Positions 23,840-32,891 of a stretch of DNA of 44,943 bases are shown here, one piece after another. Location of the stretch: NCBI GenBank assembly GCA_964570935.1, contig CAZMZP010000103.1, positions 1 through 44,943 on the forward strand, read 5' to 3'. Under the pieces are notes generated by a model. It was not told where the DNA came from and made no database searches. It was given only the letters and a program-made list of their open reading frames with translations. Made by a program: the position numbers and the translations under genes. The DNA is from JAFGJU01 sp964570935 (GTDB lineage Bacteria; Eisenbacteria; RBG-16-71-46; JAFGJU01). Numbering within the stretch: position 1 is the stretch's first letter; each line of letters begins with the position of its first letter.

Positions 23840-24697
23840 ATGCACAAAAGCGACGAGCTCCCCGCCCCTTCCCCACGATACGGCTCGCTGAAGGCCCTCT
23901 CAGTCTGCCTGGTGTTTTCGTTCCTGATGTTCATGTTCAAGCCCGACGACGCGAGGTGGCTTTCCACTCCGAGAGCCGGCCTGGAGTCCACCGTCGTCGA
24001 GCTCACGGGCAGGATCGGCTGGATTCCAAGACTGATACTCCTCGCCGAACAGTCGCGCTCTCTGTACTCCCGCGTGGTCACAGACCCCCTGATGCTGGAG
24101 AACCTGGAAGAGCTCAGACAGGAGAATCGCCGGCTGAGAGACCTGCTGGGTCTGGCTCAGAGGGACGACTGGAAGGCGGTCGTGGCCGAAGTGGTGGGCA
24201 AGGAGACCGGAAGGCTGGGCACCGTCATCCTCGTCAACCAGGGCTCGCTGAAAGGGGTCGTGGAAGGCTGGATCGCGTGCTCGCCGGACGGCCTCGTGGG
24301 CAAGGTGTCGAGGGTGAGGGACACGTTCTCGCAGGTCCAGCTCATCGCGAACTACAACTCTCCTGTGAGCGTGAGGGTGGAACGAAGCGGGGTCGAGGCG
24401 GTCCTGGAGTGGACTCCCGCGCTGCCGACCGGGCTCTCGATGAAGTTCGTTCAACCGGACTCTGACGTGAGGCCCGGCGACGTGCTTGTGTCTTCGGGTC
24501 TGGGAGGCGTGTACCCCGCCGGTCTCAGAGTGGGCAACGTCACGAGAGTCCGGACGGAGAGAGAGAGACAGGAGCCTCTCATCGAGGTCAGGCCGTTCGT
24601 CGACTTCTCCAGGCTGGCCGTTGTGCTTCTGGTGGCGCCGGAGAGAATAAAGGTGGAGATGCTGGAGAGCGGGCTTCTGGCCCCGGACGTGGACTAA
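23840..24697 (+). CDS. mreC: rod shape-determining protein MreC
   Basis: 285 residues: one transmembrane helix (about 20-36), a coiled coil (L-E-E-L-R-Q-E-N-R-R-L-R-D-L-L), then the two-barrel MreC domain (V-N-Q-G-S-L-K-G-V, G-L-V-G-K-V, G-D-V-L-V-S-S-G-L-G-G-V-Y-P-A-G-L). It is a periplasmic scaffold that activates PBP2-RodA. The ATG at 23840 lies 7 bases after the mreB stop, with GAGGGG upstream inside mreB; a GTG at 23819 overlapping mreB is the alternative. Confidence 0.96.
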   Translation: MHKSDELPAPSPRYGSLKALSVCLVFSFLMFMFKPDDARWLSTPRAGLESTVVELTGRIGWIPRLILLAEQSRSLYSRVVTDPLMLENLEELRQENRRLRDLLGLAQRDDWKAVVAEVVGKETGRLGTVILVNQGSLKGVVEGWIACSPDGLVGKVSRVRDTFSQVQLIANYNSPVSVRVERSGVEAVLEWTPALPTGLSMKFVQPDSDVRPGDVLVSSGLGGVYPAGLRVGNVTRVRTERERQEPLIEVRPFVDFSRLAVVLLVAPERIKVEMLESGLLAPDVD

Positions 24698-24756
24698 GTA
24701 ATGCTCCGGGCCGGTGACGGGCGAGGAGCTCGCTGGCCGGCGGAGGTGACGAGGAA

Positions 24757-25293
24757 TTGAGAAAGGAAGTCGTTCTTGAGTTGCTCGCCGAGGCGGGATA
24801 CCTGGTGCTTGCGTTCGTGCTGCAGGCCTCGGTAGTCGGGTATCTGTCCATCGGCGAGATCAAGGCCGACCTGATTCTGGGCGCGCTCGTCTACGTTTCG
24901 ATCTCGAAGCGGCCCCTGCACAGCACCGTCGCGGGATTCCTGGTCGGAATGTTCCAGGACCTGAGTTTCGGAGGATGGATCGGAGTCAACGCGTTCTCGA
25001 AGTGCCTCGTCGCGTTTCTGGTGAGCCACGCGTCGCGGCGCACGTTCAAGGAACGGTACTGGACGCAGCTGTTGCTGCTGTTTTCGACCGTGATGTTCCA
25101 CGACATCGTCTACTTCGGGTTTTTGTACAGGGGCAGCGTCTCGCACATCGGGCCCGCCTTACTCAGAGTGTCTCTCGGCTCGGCGGTCCTCACGGCCCTG
25201 GTGTCTCCCGCTTACGACTTCGTCATGCGCAGGATATTCTCACTGAAGGGACCGGTCTCACGTGAGTCAGTCGCAGTATCTCGCGAGCAGTAA
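24757..25293 (+). CDS. mreD: rod shape-determining protein MreD
   Basis: 178 residues with about five transmembrane helices and the MreD pattern P-L-x-S-T-V-A-G-F-L-V-G-M-F-Q-D-L, with F-G-G-W-I-G-V-N-A-F-S-K next. It starts with TTG, preceded by GAGGAA and GAGGTGA. It lies between mreC and mrdA as usual, and its end overlaps mrdA by 32 bases. Its C-terminal tail after the last helix is a little longer than common. Inner-membrane partner of MreC. Confidence 0.93.
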   Translation: MRKEVVLELLAEAGYLVLAFVLQASVVGYLSIGEIKADLILGALVYVSISKRPLHSTVAGFLVGMFQDLSFGGWIGVNAFSKCLVAFLVSHASRRTFKERYWTQLLLLFSTVMFHDIVYFGFLYRGSVSHIGPALLRVSLGSAVLTALVSPAYDFVMRRIFSLKGPVSRESVAVSREQ

Positions 25294-27142
25294 GCAGTCC
25301 CGGGCGCGCGTATTCAAGTACGTGGCGCTCGCCCTGTTCGCCGTGATCGTGGGAAGGTTGTTTCTCTTTCAGATCTGGCACGGCAGGGCTTACTCGGAAC
25401 AGGCCAGGCACAACCGGGTGCGGCTGGAGATACTGCCGAGGATAAGAGGCAGGATTCTCGACAGGGGCGGGCAGGTGATCGCGGAGAACGTGCTCTCCTA
25501 CTGTCTTTTGTTCGACCCCTTCGAGAAGGAGCTTGTCTCGGACACGGCGAAGGTTAACGAGGTGTTGAACAACATAGCGACGCTCATGGGCGGCGAGAGA
25601 CTACCGGAGTGGCAACCGCTGATCGAGAAGGGCAAGGAGCTTCCTTTCCGTCCGGTGCAGCTCGCGTGCAACCTGGACATAACGCAGATCTCTCTCATCG
25701 AAGAGCATAAGTCTCAGCTGCCCGGGGTCAGGATCGAGGCCAGGCCCAGGCGTTTCTATCCGAATGGCGAACTTGCGTGCCACCTGCTGGGATACGTGTC
25801 GGAGGCCACGAAAGAAGAGATCGAACGAAGTCCCGAGGGCGTGTACCAACCCGGGGACGCTGTCGGAAGGTCCGGCGTCGAGGACAGCCGGGAGGTGGCC
25901 CTGAGAGGCAGGAACGGCAAGGAATACGTCGAGGTGGACGCCCGCGGGAGGAGAGTCGAACCCACTCCGGACAGGCCGCCCCTGCCGGAGAGAGAGCTGC
26001 CGTTCGCGGGCAGAGACGTGATCCTGACCATCGACCTGGACCTGCAGCGCGCCGCCGAAGCTGCGCTGGGCGAGGGGAGGAGTGGCGCTGTGGTCGTGAT
26101 AGACGCCAGAGACGGGGCAGTGCTGGCCATGGTCTCCAAGCCCAGCTTCGACCCCAACGTGTTCTCTCTGGGCCTCAGCCCGGCCCAGTGGCGCGCCCTC
26201 GACTCAAGTCCTCTTCACCCGCTGATGAACAGGGCCTTGCAGGCGCTGTACCCGCCGGGCTCCACGATGAAGCTCCTCACGGCCAGCGCCGCGCTGGAGG
26301 AAGGGGTGGCGAACCCGGCCACGACGCTCGACGGGTGCACGGGCGTTTACAGGTTCGGAACGCGCGGGTTCAGGTGCTGGCGGGAGGAGGGGCACGGAAT
26401 CCTGACTCTGCAGGAGGCCATAGAGGCCTCGTGCGACGTGTATTTCTACCAGCTCGGCCTCCGTCTGGGCGTGGACAGGATGGCCGCATACGCGGAGAGG
26501 TTCGGCCTCCGGGCTCGCACGGGAATCGAGCTCCCCGGAGAGAGGCCGGGGTTTTATCCCACCACTCAGTGGTACGACAGGACGTACGGAAGGTCCAGGT
26601 GGGGCAAGGGCGTGAGGCTCAACCTGGCGATCGGCCAGGGCGAGATACTGGTGACCCCGATCGGGCTCGCGGTGTTCGTGGCGGCCATCGCCAACGGCGG
26701 CAGTCTCTATCAGCCTTACGTGGTGGCCTCTCAGGTGGAACGCTGGGACGGCACGCAGGCCGTCCGGGGCCCCGGCCGCGCGAGACCCAGGGCCACGCTC
26801 GGGTTGTCCGCGGTGACCGTGAACACCCTCAGGCAGGCCATGGAGGGTGCCGTCTCCGGGCCCAGGGCCACGGGCAGGCTCGCCTCGGTGCCCGGAATCA
26901 GGGTGGCGGGAAAGACGGGGACCGCGCAGAACCCTCACGGTCAGGACCACGCTCTGTTCGTCGGATTCGCGCCGGTCGAGGCGCCGGAAGTGGCGTTCGC
27001 CGTGGTGGTGGAAAACGCGGGCCACGGTGGTTCGATGGCCGCTCCGGTCGCGGGGGCGGTACTGAGAAGCTACTTCCACGTGACGCCGGACACGCTGGGC
27101 GCGCCCTCGCAGGCGGGGGAGGAACTTGATACAGCTGACTGA
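25262..27142 (+). CDS. mrdA: penicillin-binding protein 2 (elongation transpeptidase)
   Basis: 626 residues. One transmembrane helix (about 19-38), a PBP dimerisation domain (about 60-240, starting R-G-R-I-L-D-R-G-G), and a transpeptidase domain with S334-T-M-K337 (active Ser), S390-C-D and K551-T-G. It crosslinks new peptidoglycan during side-wall growth together with RodA. GTG start inside the mreD end; no strong ribosome site, so coupling to mreD is likely. The last residues overlap rodA by 17 bases. The SxN motif is S-C-D, as is common in PBP2 of many phyla. Confidence 0.97.
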   Translation: MSQSQYLASSKQSRARVFKYVALALFAVIVGRLFLFQIWHGRAYSEQARHNRVRLEILPRIRGRILDRGGQVIAENVLSYCLLFDPFEKELVSDTAKVNEVLNNIATLMGGERLPEWQPLIEKGKELPFRPVQLACNLDITQISLIEEHKSQLPGVRIEARPRRFYPNGELACHLLGYVSEATKEEIERSPEGVYQPGDAVGRSGVEDSREVALRGRNGKEYVEVDARGRRVEPTPDRPPLPERELPFAGRDVILTIDLDLQRAAEAALGEGRSGAVVVIDARDGAVLAMVSKPSFDPNVFSLGLSPAQWRALDSSPLHPLMNRALQALYPPGSTMKLLTASAALEEGVANPATTLDGCTGVYRFGTRGFRCWREEGHGILTLQEAIEASCDVYFYQLGLRLGVDRMAAYAERFGLRARTGIELPGERPGFYPTTQWYDRTYGRSRWGKGVRLNLAIGQGEILVTPIGLAVFVAAIANGGSLYQPYVVASQVERWDGTQAVRGPGRARPRATLGLSAVTVNTLRQAMEGAVSGPRATGRLASVPGIRVAGKTGTAQNPHGQDHALFVGFAPVEAPEVAFAVVVENAGHGGSMAAPVAGAVLRSYFHVTPDTLGAPSQAGEELDTAD

Positions 27143-28355
27143 GATCAGAAAAAGAGCCGACGTGGGTCTCGTGGCCGCGGCCCTGTTCCTGGCCGGAGTC
27201 GGAATCTGTCTGATATACAGCACGGGCCAGGGCCCTCTGGCGGCGGCGCGCGCGACCCTGTATCTGAAGCAGCTGATGTGGCTGGGTGCCGGCATCGTGG
27301 GTCTGGTGGCGGCCGCTGCCCTGCCGATCAGGTTCTACGACGGCCTGGCCAAATTGCTGTACGCGTTCTCGCTGCTGGCGCTGGCCGCGGTCCTGGTCAT
27401 AGGTGAGGTGCGGTACGGGGCCAGGCGCTGGCTGGACCTTGGAGGGTTTCTTCTGCAGCCCTCCGAGTTCGCCAAGGTGGCCGTGATCCTGCTTCTGGCC
27501 CGAATCCTGTCCGACAGACGGACCGACTGGACCAGGTTCAGGAGTCTCACGGTGCCGCTGATAGTAGCCCTCGTCCCGACCGTGCTCGTGTTCGAAGAGC
27601 CCGACCTCGGCACCGCCCTGTGCCTGGTGTTCGTCCTGTTCGGGATGCTCTACTGGGCGGGAGTGCCCGCTCTCACTCTGGCGGTCCTGGTCCTTCCGCT
27701 GGCCAGCATGCTCTGTTCTTTCTGGTGGTGGGTCTGGCTCATCTTCTTCGGGCTGCAGTGGGTCGTGCTCCACTACTCCGGTCTGCCCGTCGTGCATTAC
27801 GTCTTCGTGATGGTGGGCAACGGCGTCATCGGCGCCGTCAGCAACAAGGTCTGGAATTCGCTGGAAGACTACCAGAAGCAGAGGATAATATCGTTCCTGG
27901 CGAGCGGGGTCGACCGCCTGGGAGCCGGCTACCAGGCGGTGCAGTCCAAGATAGCGATCGGTTCGGGCAGCATCGTGGGGGCCGGGTACCTGAATGGCAC
28001 TCAGAAATCACTGGCGTTTCTTCCGCAGCAGCACACAGATTTCATCTTTGCGGTTCTGGGGGAGGAGTTCGGTTTCCTGGGTTGTCTGGTGGTGGTCGCG
28101 CTGTATGCGTTCCTGATCTGGAAGGGCATATCCATAGCGCAGAGGTCAAGGAGCAGGTTCGCAAGCCTGGTCTGCGCTGGAGTCGTGAGCCTCCTTCTGT
28201 ACCACGTGGGGTTGAACATACTGATGACTCTGGGTCTGGCGCCTGTCACGGGGGTGCCGCTCCCGTTCCTGAGCTACGGCGGGTCCGCCCTGATCACGTG
28301 CCTGGCCCTGGTGGGAATAATGGCGGGAATCTCCGGGAGAGTGCACGAGTTCTAG
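27126..28355 (+). CDS. rodA: peptidoglycan glycosyltransferase RodA (SEDS family)
   Basis: 409 residues, about ten transmembrane helices. SEDS signatures: Y-G-A-R-R-W-L-D-L-G, Q-P-S-E-F-A-K, F-E-E-P-D-L-G-T-A, Q-Q-H-T-D-F-I-F-A-V-L-G-E-E-F-G, and P-L-P-F-L-S-Y-G-G-S. It polymerises lipid II into glycan strands, paired with PBP2. TTG start with GGGGGAGG just before; overlaps mrdA. The long insertion between helices near residues 205-270 matches the usual extracellular loop. Confidence 0.97.
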   Translation: MIQLTEIRKRADVGLVAAALFLAGVGICLIYSTGQGPLAAARATLYLKQLMWLGAGIVGLVAAAALPIRFYDGLAKLLYAFSLLALAAVLVIGEVRYGARRWLDLGGFLLQPSEFAKVAVILLLARILSDRRTDWTRFRSLTVPLIVALVPTVLVFEEPDLGTALCLVFVLFGMLYWAGVPALTLAVLVLPLASMLCSFWWWVWLIFFGLQWVVLHYSGLPVVHYVFVMVGNGVIGAVSNKVWNSLEDYQKQRIISFLASGVDRLGAGYQAVQSKIAIGSGSIVGAGYLNGTQKSLAFLPQQHTDFIFAVLGEEFGFLGCLVVVALYAFLIWKGISIAQRSRSRFASLVCAGVVSLLLYHVGLNILMTLGLAPVTGVPLPFLSYGGSALITCLALVGIMAGISGRVHEF

Positions 28356-28395
28356 CGCTCCGCCGGGGTTCGCGCCCTGCGAAAGGCGTCGGGCG

Positions 28396-29205
28396 ATGCA
28401 TCCTGAAATCACAAGTCTGGGACCGTTCCACCTGAAGTTCTACGGCCTGGCTCTCACCGCTTCGTTCCTGGTGGGCACGTATCTGTCGATGCGCCGCGCG
28501 CGAAGGGTCGGAGTCAGCGAAGACCTCATCGTGTGGCTGAGTCTGGTCGTCCTGGCGCTGGCGGTGGCGGGGTCCAGAGCTCTCTACGTGCTCACTCATC
28601 TGGAAGAGTTCGGAAACGGCCCGCTGGATTTCTTCAAGCTTTGGGAAGGCGGCCTTTCGATGTACGGCGGCGTCGTGGCGGCCGTCGCCGGCGGAATCGC
28701 TTACCTGAGGGCAAGGGGGCAGAGAGTCTGGCTGGTGTGCGACGTGGTGGCGCCGGCGGTGGCCCTGGGTGAGGCCATCACAAGATTAGGATGCTTCATG
28801 AACGGGTGTTGCTTCGGCGCGCCCACCAGCCTGCCCTGGGCCGTCAGGTTTCCGGATGACTCCTTCTCGGCGCTGGAGTTCCCCGAAGGGGCGCTCCATC
28901 CCTCGCAGCTGTACTCGTTCGCGGCCGGTCTCGTCGTGTTCCTCATCGTTCTGAGGGTGGGGAGGAGAATCAAGTACGAGGGAGGCCAGTTCTGGCTGTG
29001 CGTTCTCCTTTTGAGCTGCGCCAGGTTTCTGATCGATTTCACGAGGTTCTACGGAGGGAGCGACTACCTGGGGCGGCTGGACGGTCTCAGTTTCAACAAC
29101 AACCAGCTGATAGCAGCGCTTCTGGCCGTGGTTTCGGCGATTGCCATGGGAGTTCTGAAGACTAGAAAGAAGGCGTCTGCGGCCGGCCGGAGGAGCGCGG
29201 GTTAA
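28396..29205 (+). CDS. lgt: prolipoprotein diacylglyceryl transferase
   Basis: 269 residues, seven transmembrane helices. The Lgt signature appears as R-L-G-C-F-M-N-G-C-C-F-G (usually G-R-x-G-N-F-x-N), followed by the H-P-S-Q-L-Y motif and an H-first N-terminus (M-H-P-E-I). It adds diacylglycerol from phosphatidylglycerol to the lipobox cysteine of prolipoproteins, such as the PEGA/PD40 protein of this window. It follows rodA by 40 bases and is probably in the same operon. The R-x-G-C-F variant is seen in several deep-branching phyla. Confidence 0.95.
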   Translation: MHPEITSLGPFHLKFYGLALTASFLVGTYLSMRRARRVGVSEDLIVWLSLVVLALAVAGSRALYVLTHLEEFGNGPLDFFKLWEGGLSMYGGVVAAVAGGIAYLRARGQRVWLVCDVVAPAVALGEAITRLGCFMNGCCFGAPTSLPWAVRFPDDSFSALEFPEGALHPSQLYSFAAGLVVFLIVLRVGRRIKYEGGQFWLCVLLLSCARFLIDFTRFYGGSDYLGRLDGLSFNNNQLIAALLAVVSAIAMGVLKTRKKASAAGRRSAG

Positions 29206-29295
29206 CTCGGAGTGGTGCCGGTCTCCCCGGAACGGGGCGGCCGGGCAGCGGGCTCCGGGAGCGGCCGAGGGGTGCTGTTGTGGAGGAGGTGCGGG

Positions 29296-30039
29296 ATGGT
29301 GACTGGAATGCTCGCCGCGGCTCAGCGCGGCGTAAGGTCGGTCGGAATCGCTTTTCTGGACTGTTTTCTGCCCCGGTTCTGCGCCGTCTGCCGTACGAGA
29401 CTGTGTTCAGACGGACACCTGTGCCCGGACTGCGCCGGCCTGATGAGGCCCGCGCCGTTCGGCTACTGTCCGCTTTGCCGATTTGAGGACGAGGGCGTGC
29501 GGTCCGAGGAGTGGGAGCCGGGTGTGGAGTGCACCCTTCACGCGGGCCTGGGTGGGTTGGCGGCGTTGCGCGTCCAGGAACCAGTGCTCCAGGTGATTCA
29601 CAGACTCAAGTACTCGGGGGAAAGGTGGCTGGCCCGCACCCTGGCGGACCTGATGCCGGACCCGAACGCGTGCTGCGGGAGGCGCGAACCCTACGACCTG
29701 ATGTGTCCGGTCCCGCTTTTTCGCACCAGGCTGAGGGAGAGGGGTTTCAACCAGAGCGCCGAGCTGGGTGTGCGGCTGGAGCCGCGCCTCGGCGTGCCGT
29801 TCGTGGCGGACCTGCTCGTGAAGATTGAGCACACGCCCGAACAGGCCAGGCTGGGGGGGCGGGCGAGACGCAGAAACTTGCAGGGAAGTTTCGCCGTGGC
29901 CAGGTCCTCTGTAGTTCGTGGCAGGAGTGTGATACTGGTGGACGACCTGGTGACGACCGGCTCAACCGCGTCGGCCTGCATCCGGGCACTCAGCTCGGCC
30001 GGGGCGGCACGGGTGCTGGTCCTGACGGTGGCGGCCTGA
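29296..30039 (+). CDS. ComF family phosphoribosyltransferase-like protein
   Basis: 247 residues from the ATG at 29296 (GGAGGAGG 6 bases before); upstream codons are unsupported. An N-terminal zinc ribbon with C-x2-C, C-x-x-C and C-P-L-C pairs is followed by a phosphoribosyltransferase fold with the PRPP loop V-I-L-V-D-D-L-V-T-T-G-S-T and R-G-F-N-Q-S. In competent species ComF helps DNA uptake and binds PriA; elsewhere its role is unclear. It lies 90 bases after lgt and 82 before the radical-SAM gene, all in one direction. Confidence 0.93.
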   Translation: MVTGMLAAAQRGVRSVGIAFLDCFLPRFCAVCRTRLCSDGHLCPDCAGLMRPAPFGYCPLCRFEDEGVRSEEWEPGVECTLHAGLGGLAALRVQEPVLQVIHRLKYSGERWLARTLADLMPDPNACCGRREPYDLMCPVPLFRTRLRERGFNQSAELGVRLEPRLGVPFVADLLVKIEHTPEQARLGGRARRRNLQGSFAVARSSVVRGRSVILVDDLVTTGSTASACIRALSSAGAARVLVLTVAA

Positions 30040-30121
30040 GGAACGACGTCTTCCTTCGACGTGGCGCTCGCGCTTCTCGCCCGGCGCCGCAGGAGAGCCA
30101 ACTGGCGACCTGAAACCAATC

Positions 30122-32809
30122 ATGACCGACTATTCTCGTGCAATACAAGAACTGGTCCTTCCCCTGGTCAAGAAGCCCGGCCGTTACGTGGGCGACCTCT
30201 CAGTCGGATGCTCGGGACTCGCTGCGGGGAAGGGGCTCAAAGTCCTGCTGGCTTTTCCAGACACCTGCGAGATAGGGGCGTCCAACCTGGGTTTGCGCAT
30301 CCTGGCCTCGGTCCTGTCCGAAGTGGAAGGGACGCTGGTCGACCTGTGCTTCGCGCCCTGGCCGGACTTCGAGGACCAACTCAGAAAGCGCGAAATGCCC
30401 CTGTGCTCCCTGTGCCGTTCTATTCCGCTCAGAGATTTCGACGTCGTCGGGTTCTCCCTTCAGTACGAGCTTCAGTACGCGAACGTCCTCAGCATGCTGG
30501 AGCTGGGCGGAGTGCCCCTGCTCGCCGCGGAGCGAGGAGAATCGCTCCCGCTGGTCGTGGCCGGCGGGAGCTGCGCGTGTAACCCGGAACCACTTGCGGA
30601 TTTCATTGATTGCTTCGCCGTGGGAGACGGCGAGGAGACAGTGCGCGCGATATGCAAAGAGGCGGCGCTCTGGAGGAATGTCGCGGGCAATGCTCGGGCG
30701 CGCGGCTCAGGCGCAAGAACGAGGAGTGAAACCGACGGTGCAATCCCGAAGGCGGTTTCGGGCGCGGTCTCCAGGCCGGAGCTCCTCGAACGTCTCTCGG
30801 CACACAGGGGCCTGTACGTGCCGTCCCTGTATCCCGTGATTCAGCTCGAGGACGGCACTGATGTCAGGGACACCTCGCGGCGCGGGCCCGTCAGAAGCGC
30901 GGTGACACGGGGGATCGAGGCCGTGGAGCCGGTCCTGTTCCTGCCCAGGATCGAGGTCACTCACGACAGGATGAACGTCGAGGTGATGAGGGGTTGCACG
31001 CACGGCTGCCGGTTTTGCATGGCCGGATACGCATACAGGCCCGTGAGAGAGAAGAGCGCGGGCACGGTCCTTTCCGAGGCCGCGCGCGCCTTCTCGGTCT
31101 CGGGGCATGACGAGCTCTCGCTCGTGTCGCTGTCGACGCCGGATTACTCCGGGCTTCCGGCGCTCCTGCCCGCCCTGGAGAGGGCGCTCTCGGGCCGTGG
31201 AGTCGAAGTCACCCTGCCCTCGATGAGACCCGACACGTTCACGCCGGACCTGGTAAGGCGCCTGGACAGGTTCAAGAAGTCCGGCCTCACCCTGGCCCCC
31301 GAGGCCGGAACCAGGAGACTCAGGAACGTCATCAACAAGGGGATGGAGGACGAAGAAATAGTCCGGGCGATCGTGCTCGCCGCCGGCTTTGGATGGAACC
31401 TGATAAAGCTGTACTTCATGGTCGGCCTTCCGACGGAAACGGAAGAAGACGTCGATGCGATTCCGGCCCTGGTCGAAAGAGCGCTCAGGGCGGCCAGAAG
31501 CGTGAACCCGAGGGTCGGTTTCAACGTGAGCGTTGCGGCGTTCACCCCCAAACCGCAGACCCCGTTCCAGTGGGAGGCGCAGGTTTCGACGCAGGAGGCG
31601 GACGCGAGACTGCGGCTTGTGGCCAAGCGCATCAGACGTTTCGGAGCGAAGGTGAGATGGAGAGACCCGGGCGTCTCGCACCTTGAAGGAATCCTCTCCC
31701 GCGCTGACAGGCGCGCCGGCGCGGCAATCAGGTCGGCCTTCGAGAACGGCGCGCGGCTGGACGCGTGGTCGGATTTCTTCGACCTCCGGGTCTGGCTGGA
31801 CGCGTTCGAAAGGGCGGGACTGAGGCCCGAGGCCTACACCGAAGCGCGGCCCCCGGATTCCAGGCTTCCCTGGGACCACGTGAGGGTGGTGGACCCGGAA
31901 TTCCTGCGTCAGGAAAGAGAAAGAGCCTTCGAGGGCGTTCTGACTGGTGACTGCAGAACGGGGGCGTGCGGACAATGCGGAGTGCTGGACGAAACCGGCA
32001 TGAGCCCCGCCGAAGTCTGTCTGAGCGTGACGGCCGGGGCAGGTGAGCGGCCCGAGGCGCACATCGCCCCGCGGCCTTCCTTCACCGGCGGCGCGGCGCG
32101 CGCCACCGGCGGGAGATACCGGCTGCAGTACGAAAAGAAAGGCGTTTCCAGGTTCTTGTCTCATCTCGACATGGTCAGGGCCTTCACGCGGGCCCTGAGA
32201 GTGAGCAGTCTCCCCGTGGCCTTCTCCGAGGGGTACACGAGAAGACCCAAGGTTTCCTTCGGCCCTCCGCTGCCGCTGGGGTTCACCGGTTCGAGCGAGT
32301 ACCTGGACTTGGAGCTGGCTTCGGCGCCGGAGACGGACCCGGCGGTGGAATTGAACCGCGTGCTGCCGCCCGGAGTCAGGGTCCTGGAATGGAAGCGCCT
32401 CGAGCCCGGGACCCAGTCTTTGTCTGCCTCCTGCACGGTGGCTCGCTACACGGTGGTCTTTCCGGAGCACCTGGTCGCGCAGACGGGGCTCGCGGCTGAC
32501 GCGTTCCGGGAGAGACTGGCCTCGGCCATACGGGGCTTCGACCGCGGCGCGCGTGTCACGGTGCGCAGGGAAGACAGCCCGAAGCAGAGAGAGGTGACAC
32601 TGGGCGCGGCCCTCCAGGGGCTTTCGATGCTGGAAGGCGAGCCTCCAGGTCTGGACATGTTGCTGGCGTTGGGAGGACCGGACTCGTTGAGGCCGGACGA
32701 CGCTGCCGTGGCGCTTCTGGGCGACGTCAAGTTTGAGAAGAAGTATCTACACGTGGAGAGGAATGCGTTATACTTGCGTGGTTCGGCCGGAATCAGGCCC
32801 CCCATGTAG
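30122..32809 (+). CDS. radical SAM protein fused to DUF2344 (TIGR03960/TIGR03936 type)
   Basis: 895 residues. The N-terminal B12-binding-like region begins with L-A-F-P-D-T-C-E-I-G. The radical SAM core has C292-x3-C296-x2-C299 for the 4Fe-4S cluster (R-G-C-T-H-G-C-R-F-C). A second Cys group C611-x4-C616-x2-C619 follows. The last 230 residues are the DUF2344 domain (Y-E-K-K-G-V-S-R-F-L-S-H-L-D). This one-chain fusion is known from many phyla, next to rng and rplU, as here, so a role in rRNA or ribosome maturation is suspected but unproven. No good ribosome site precedes the ATG. Confidence 0.93.
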   Translation: MTDYSRAIQELVLPLVKKPGRYVGDLSVGCSGLAAGKGLKVLLAFPDTCEIGASNLGLRILASVLSEVEGTLVDLCFAPWPDFEDQLRKREMPLCSLCRSIPLRDFDVVGFSLQYELQYANVLSMLELGGVPLLAAERGESLPLVVAGGSCACNPEPLADFIDCFAVGDGEETVRAICKEAALWRNVAGNARARGSGARTRSETDGAIPKAVSGAVSRPELLERLSAHRGLYVPSLYPVIQLEDGTDVRDTSRRGPVRSAVTRGIEAVEPVLFLPRIEVTHDRMNVEVMRGCTHGCRFCMAGYAYRPVREKSAGTVLSEAARAFSVSGHDELSLVSLSTPDYSGLPALLPALERALSGRGVEVTLPSMRPDTFTPDLVRRLDRFKKSGLTLAPEAGTRRLRNVINKGMEDEEIVRAIVLAAGFGWNLIKLYFMVGLPTETEEDVDAIPALVERALRAARSVNPRVGFNVSVAAFTPKPQTPFQWEAQVSTQEADARLRLVAKRIRRFGAKVRWRDPGVSHLEGILSRADRRAGAAIRSAFENGARLDAWSDFFDLRVWLDAFERAGLRPEAYTEARPPDSRLPWDHVRVVDPEFLRQERERAFEGVLTGDCRTGACGQCGVLDETGMSPAEVCLSVTAGAGERPEAHIAPRPSFTGGAARATGGRYRLQYEKKGVSRFLSHLDMVRAFTRALRVSSLPVAFSEGYTRRPKVSFGPPLPLGFTGSSEYLDLELASAPETDPAVELNRVLPPGVRVLEWKRLEPGTQSLSASCTVARYTVVFPEHLVAQTGLAADAFRERLASAIRGFDRGARVTVRREDSPKQREVTLGAALQGLSMLEGEPPGLDMLLALGGPDSLRPDDAAVALLGDVKFEKKYLHVERNALYLRGSAGIRPPM

Positions 32810-32891
32810 GAGAAGGCAGAAGTACGGACGCAGTCAAGAATCCGGACAAATCCAGACAAGGAGACTAGTTTTGACCAGAGGTGATAAACCT